Assembly (NCBI RefSeq): GCF_008831285.2 | Contig: NC_045138.2 | Span: forward strand, 29,793,934-29,857,933 | Source of the DNA: Nymphaea colorata | Lineage: Eukaryota; Streptophyta; Magnoliopsida; Nymphaeales; Nymphaeaceae | Direction of reading: 5' to 3' | DNA: 64,000 bases | In this document: in pieces, positions 63,550 through 64,000 of the stretch | Layout of the letters: each line of letters begins with the position of its first letter | Position numbering within the stretch: the first letter of the stretch is position 1 | Program-made: the position numbers and the translations under genes | Notes under the pieces: model-generated | Database searches by the model: none | What the model was told of the DNA's origin: nothing | What the model saw: only the letters and a program-made list of their open reading frames with translations

Positions 63550-64000
63550 CTAGAACCACATCAATCCATGCAATGTGTCAGCAAGGTACAAAGAAAAACA
63601 GAGGAAAAAAATGTGTCTGCTGTAGCCTTAGCTCAACACAAATAATATTGATCATGCACCAACAAGATGAATGTGCAACTGAAGTCTGAAGTTTTTCATA
63701 TGTTAAGTACAATATGAAACAGATGTTTGCGACTCCAGATATATCATCAGGATATTCTATATGCGACTTAACAATAGAAAGGTAATAGCGAAATTTGTTT
63801 CAGACTAAATCAAAAGGATACTCAAGATGCATATCATTGGGGGATACTCAAGATGCAAGTTAACCACAGAAATGTAACAGTCAAATTTATTTCAGCCAAA
63901 TCTCTACACTCGAAATGCCATTACATGCAGAAGCAAGTACTCACAAGATCCATAGTTTGATGCCAGCTATAGAAATTTTCTGCATTTAATTTCCATCCAG
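63550..64000 (-). other. Intron of the CRC-domain gene at window edge
   Basis: On the minus strand this lies upstream of the acceptor ttctag|gaagaaac. No coding exon is recognised. A near-duplicate gatactcaagatgca occurs twice (about 63818 and 63843). Confidence 0.5.

Noticed and set aside
1-64000. CRISPR array, bacterial operons or phage genes
   Set aside because: Gene structure is eukaryotic throughout; the repeats are microsatellites, segmental duplicates and MITE-like elements without regular spacers.

Overview
The window looks like nuclear DNA of a flowering plant. It has large intron-rich genes with GT-AG (and two GC-AG) introns, AT-rich intergenic DNA with long AT and GT/GA microsatellites, and plant-specific families: a DYW-class pentatricopeptide repeat protein, a multi-exon GH28 polygalacturonase, F-box/LRR genes, a plastidic-type hexose transporter and a TSO1/CPP-type CRC-domain protein. 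I cannot name the species from sequence alone.

The left third (about 0.3-20 kb) is a rearranged, duplication-rich tract. An F-box/LRR gene is present three times. Copy A (929-3678, minus) has a 2-bp frameshift. Copy B (13410-16260, minus) looks intact. Copy C (6735-7698, plus) is cut off at an AT microsatellite and has lost the exon 1 splice donor. A and C are arms of a head-to-head inverted repeat, each about 2 kb, separated by a roughly 0.7-kb element with hAT-like terminal inverted repeats. Block B (12805-17503) is fused directly to the broken 5' end of a hexose-transporter pseudogene (10617-12796). That pseudogene lies in a second segmental duplication whose complete version is at 28632-35101.

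The middle (20-40 kb) carries three apparently working genes, all on the minus strand: a 644-codon DYW pentatricopeptide protein (20754-22688), a short conserved plant protein of unknown function ending only 105 bp upstream of it (22794-24947, first exon unresolved), and the full hexose transporter (31018-37657) with a probable leader exon and first intron extending to about 39.6 kb.

The right part holds a nine-exon polygalacturonase on the plus strand (43520-50018) with all four GH28 signature motifs and an unusual proline-rich C-terminal tail; a three-exon RanBP2-type zinc-finger, Arg/Gly-rich protein on the minus strand (52793-57561); and the C-terminal part of a CRC-domain (CPP/TCX) DNA-binding protein on the minus strand (60407-63549, continuing beyond the window). 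A direct copy of the transporter leader-intron region lies at 51238-51965, so the polygalacturonase is bracketed by direct repeats.

The genes do not form a pathway; they are independent plant housekeeping or regulatory loci. The notable part is structural: the inverted F-box repeat beside an intact homologue, with breakpoints at AT microsatellites and transposon-like ends. It could form a hairpin RNA, but nothing in the sequence proves that it does.
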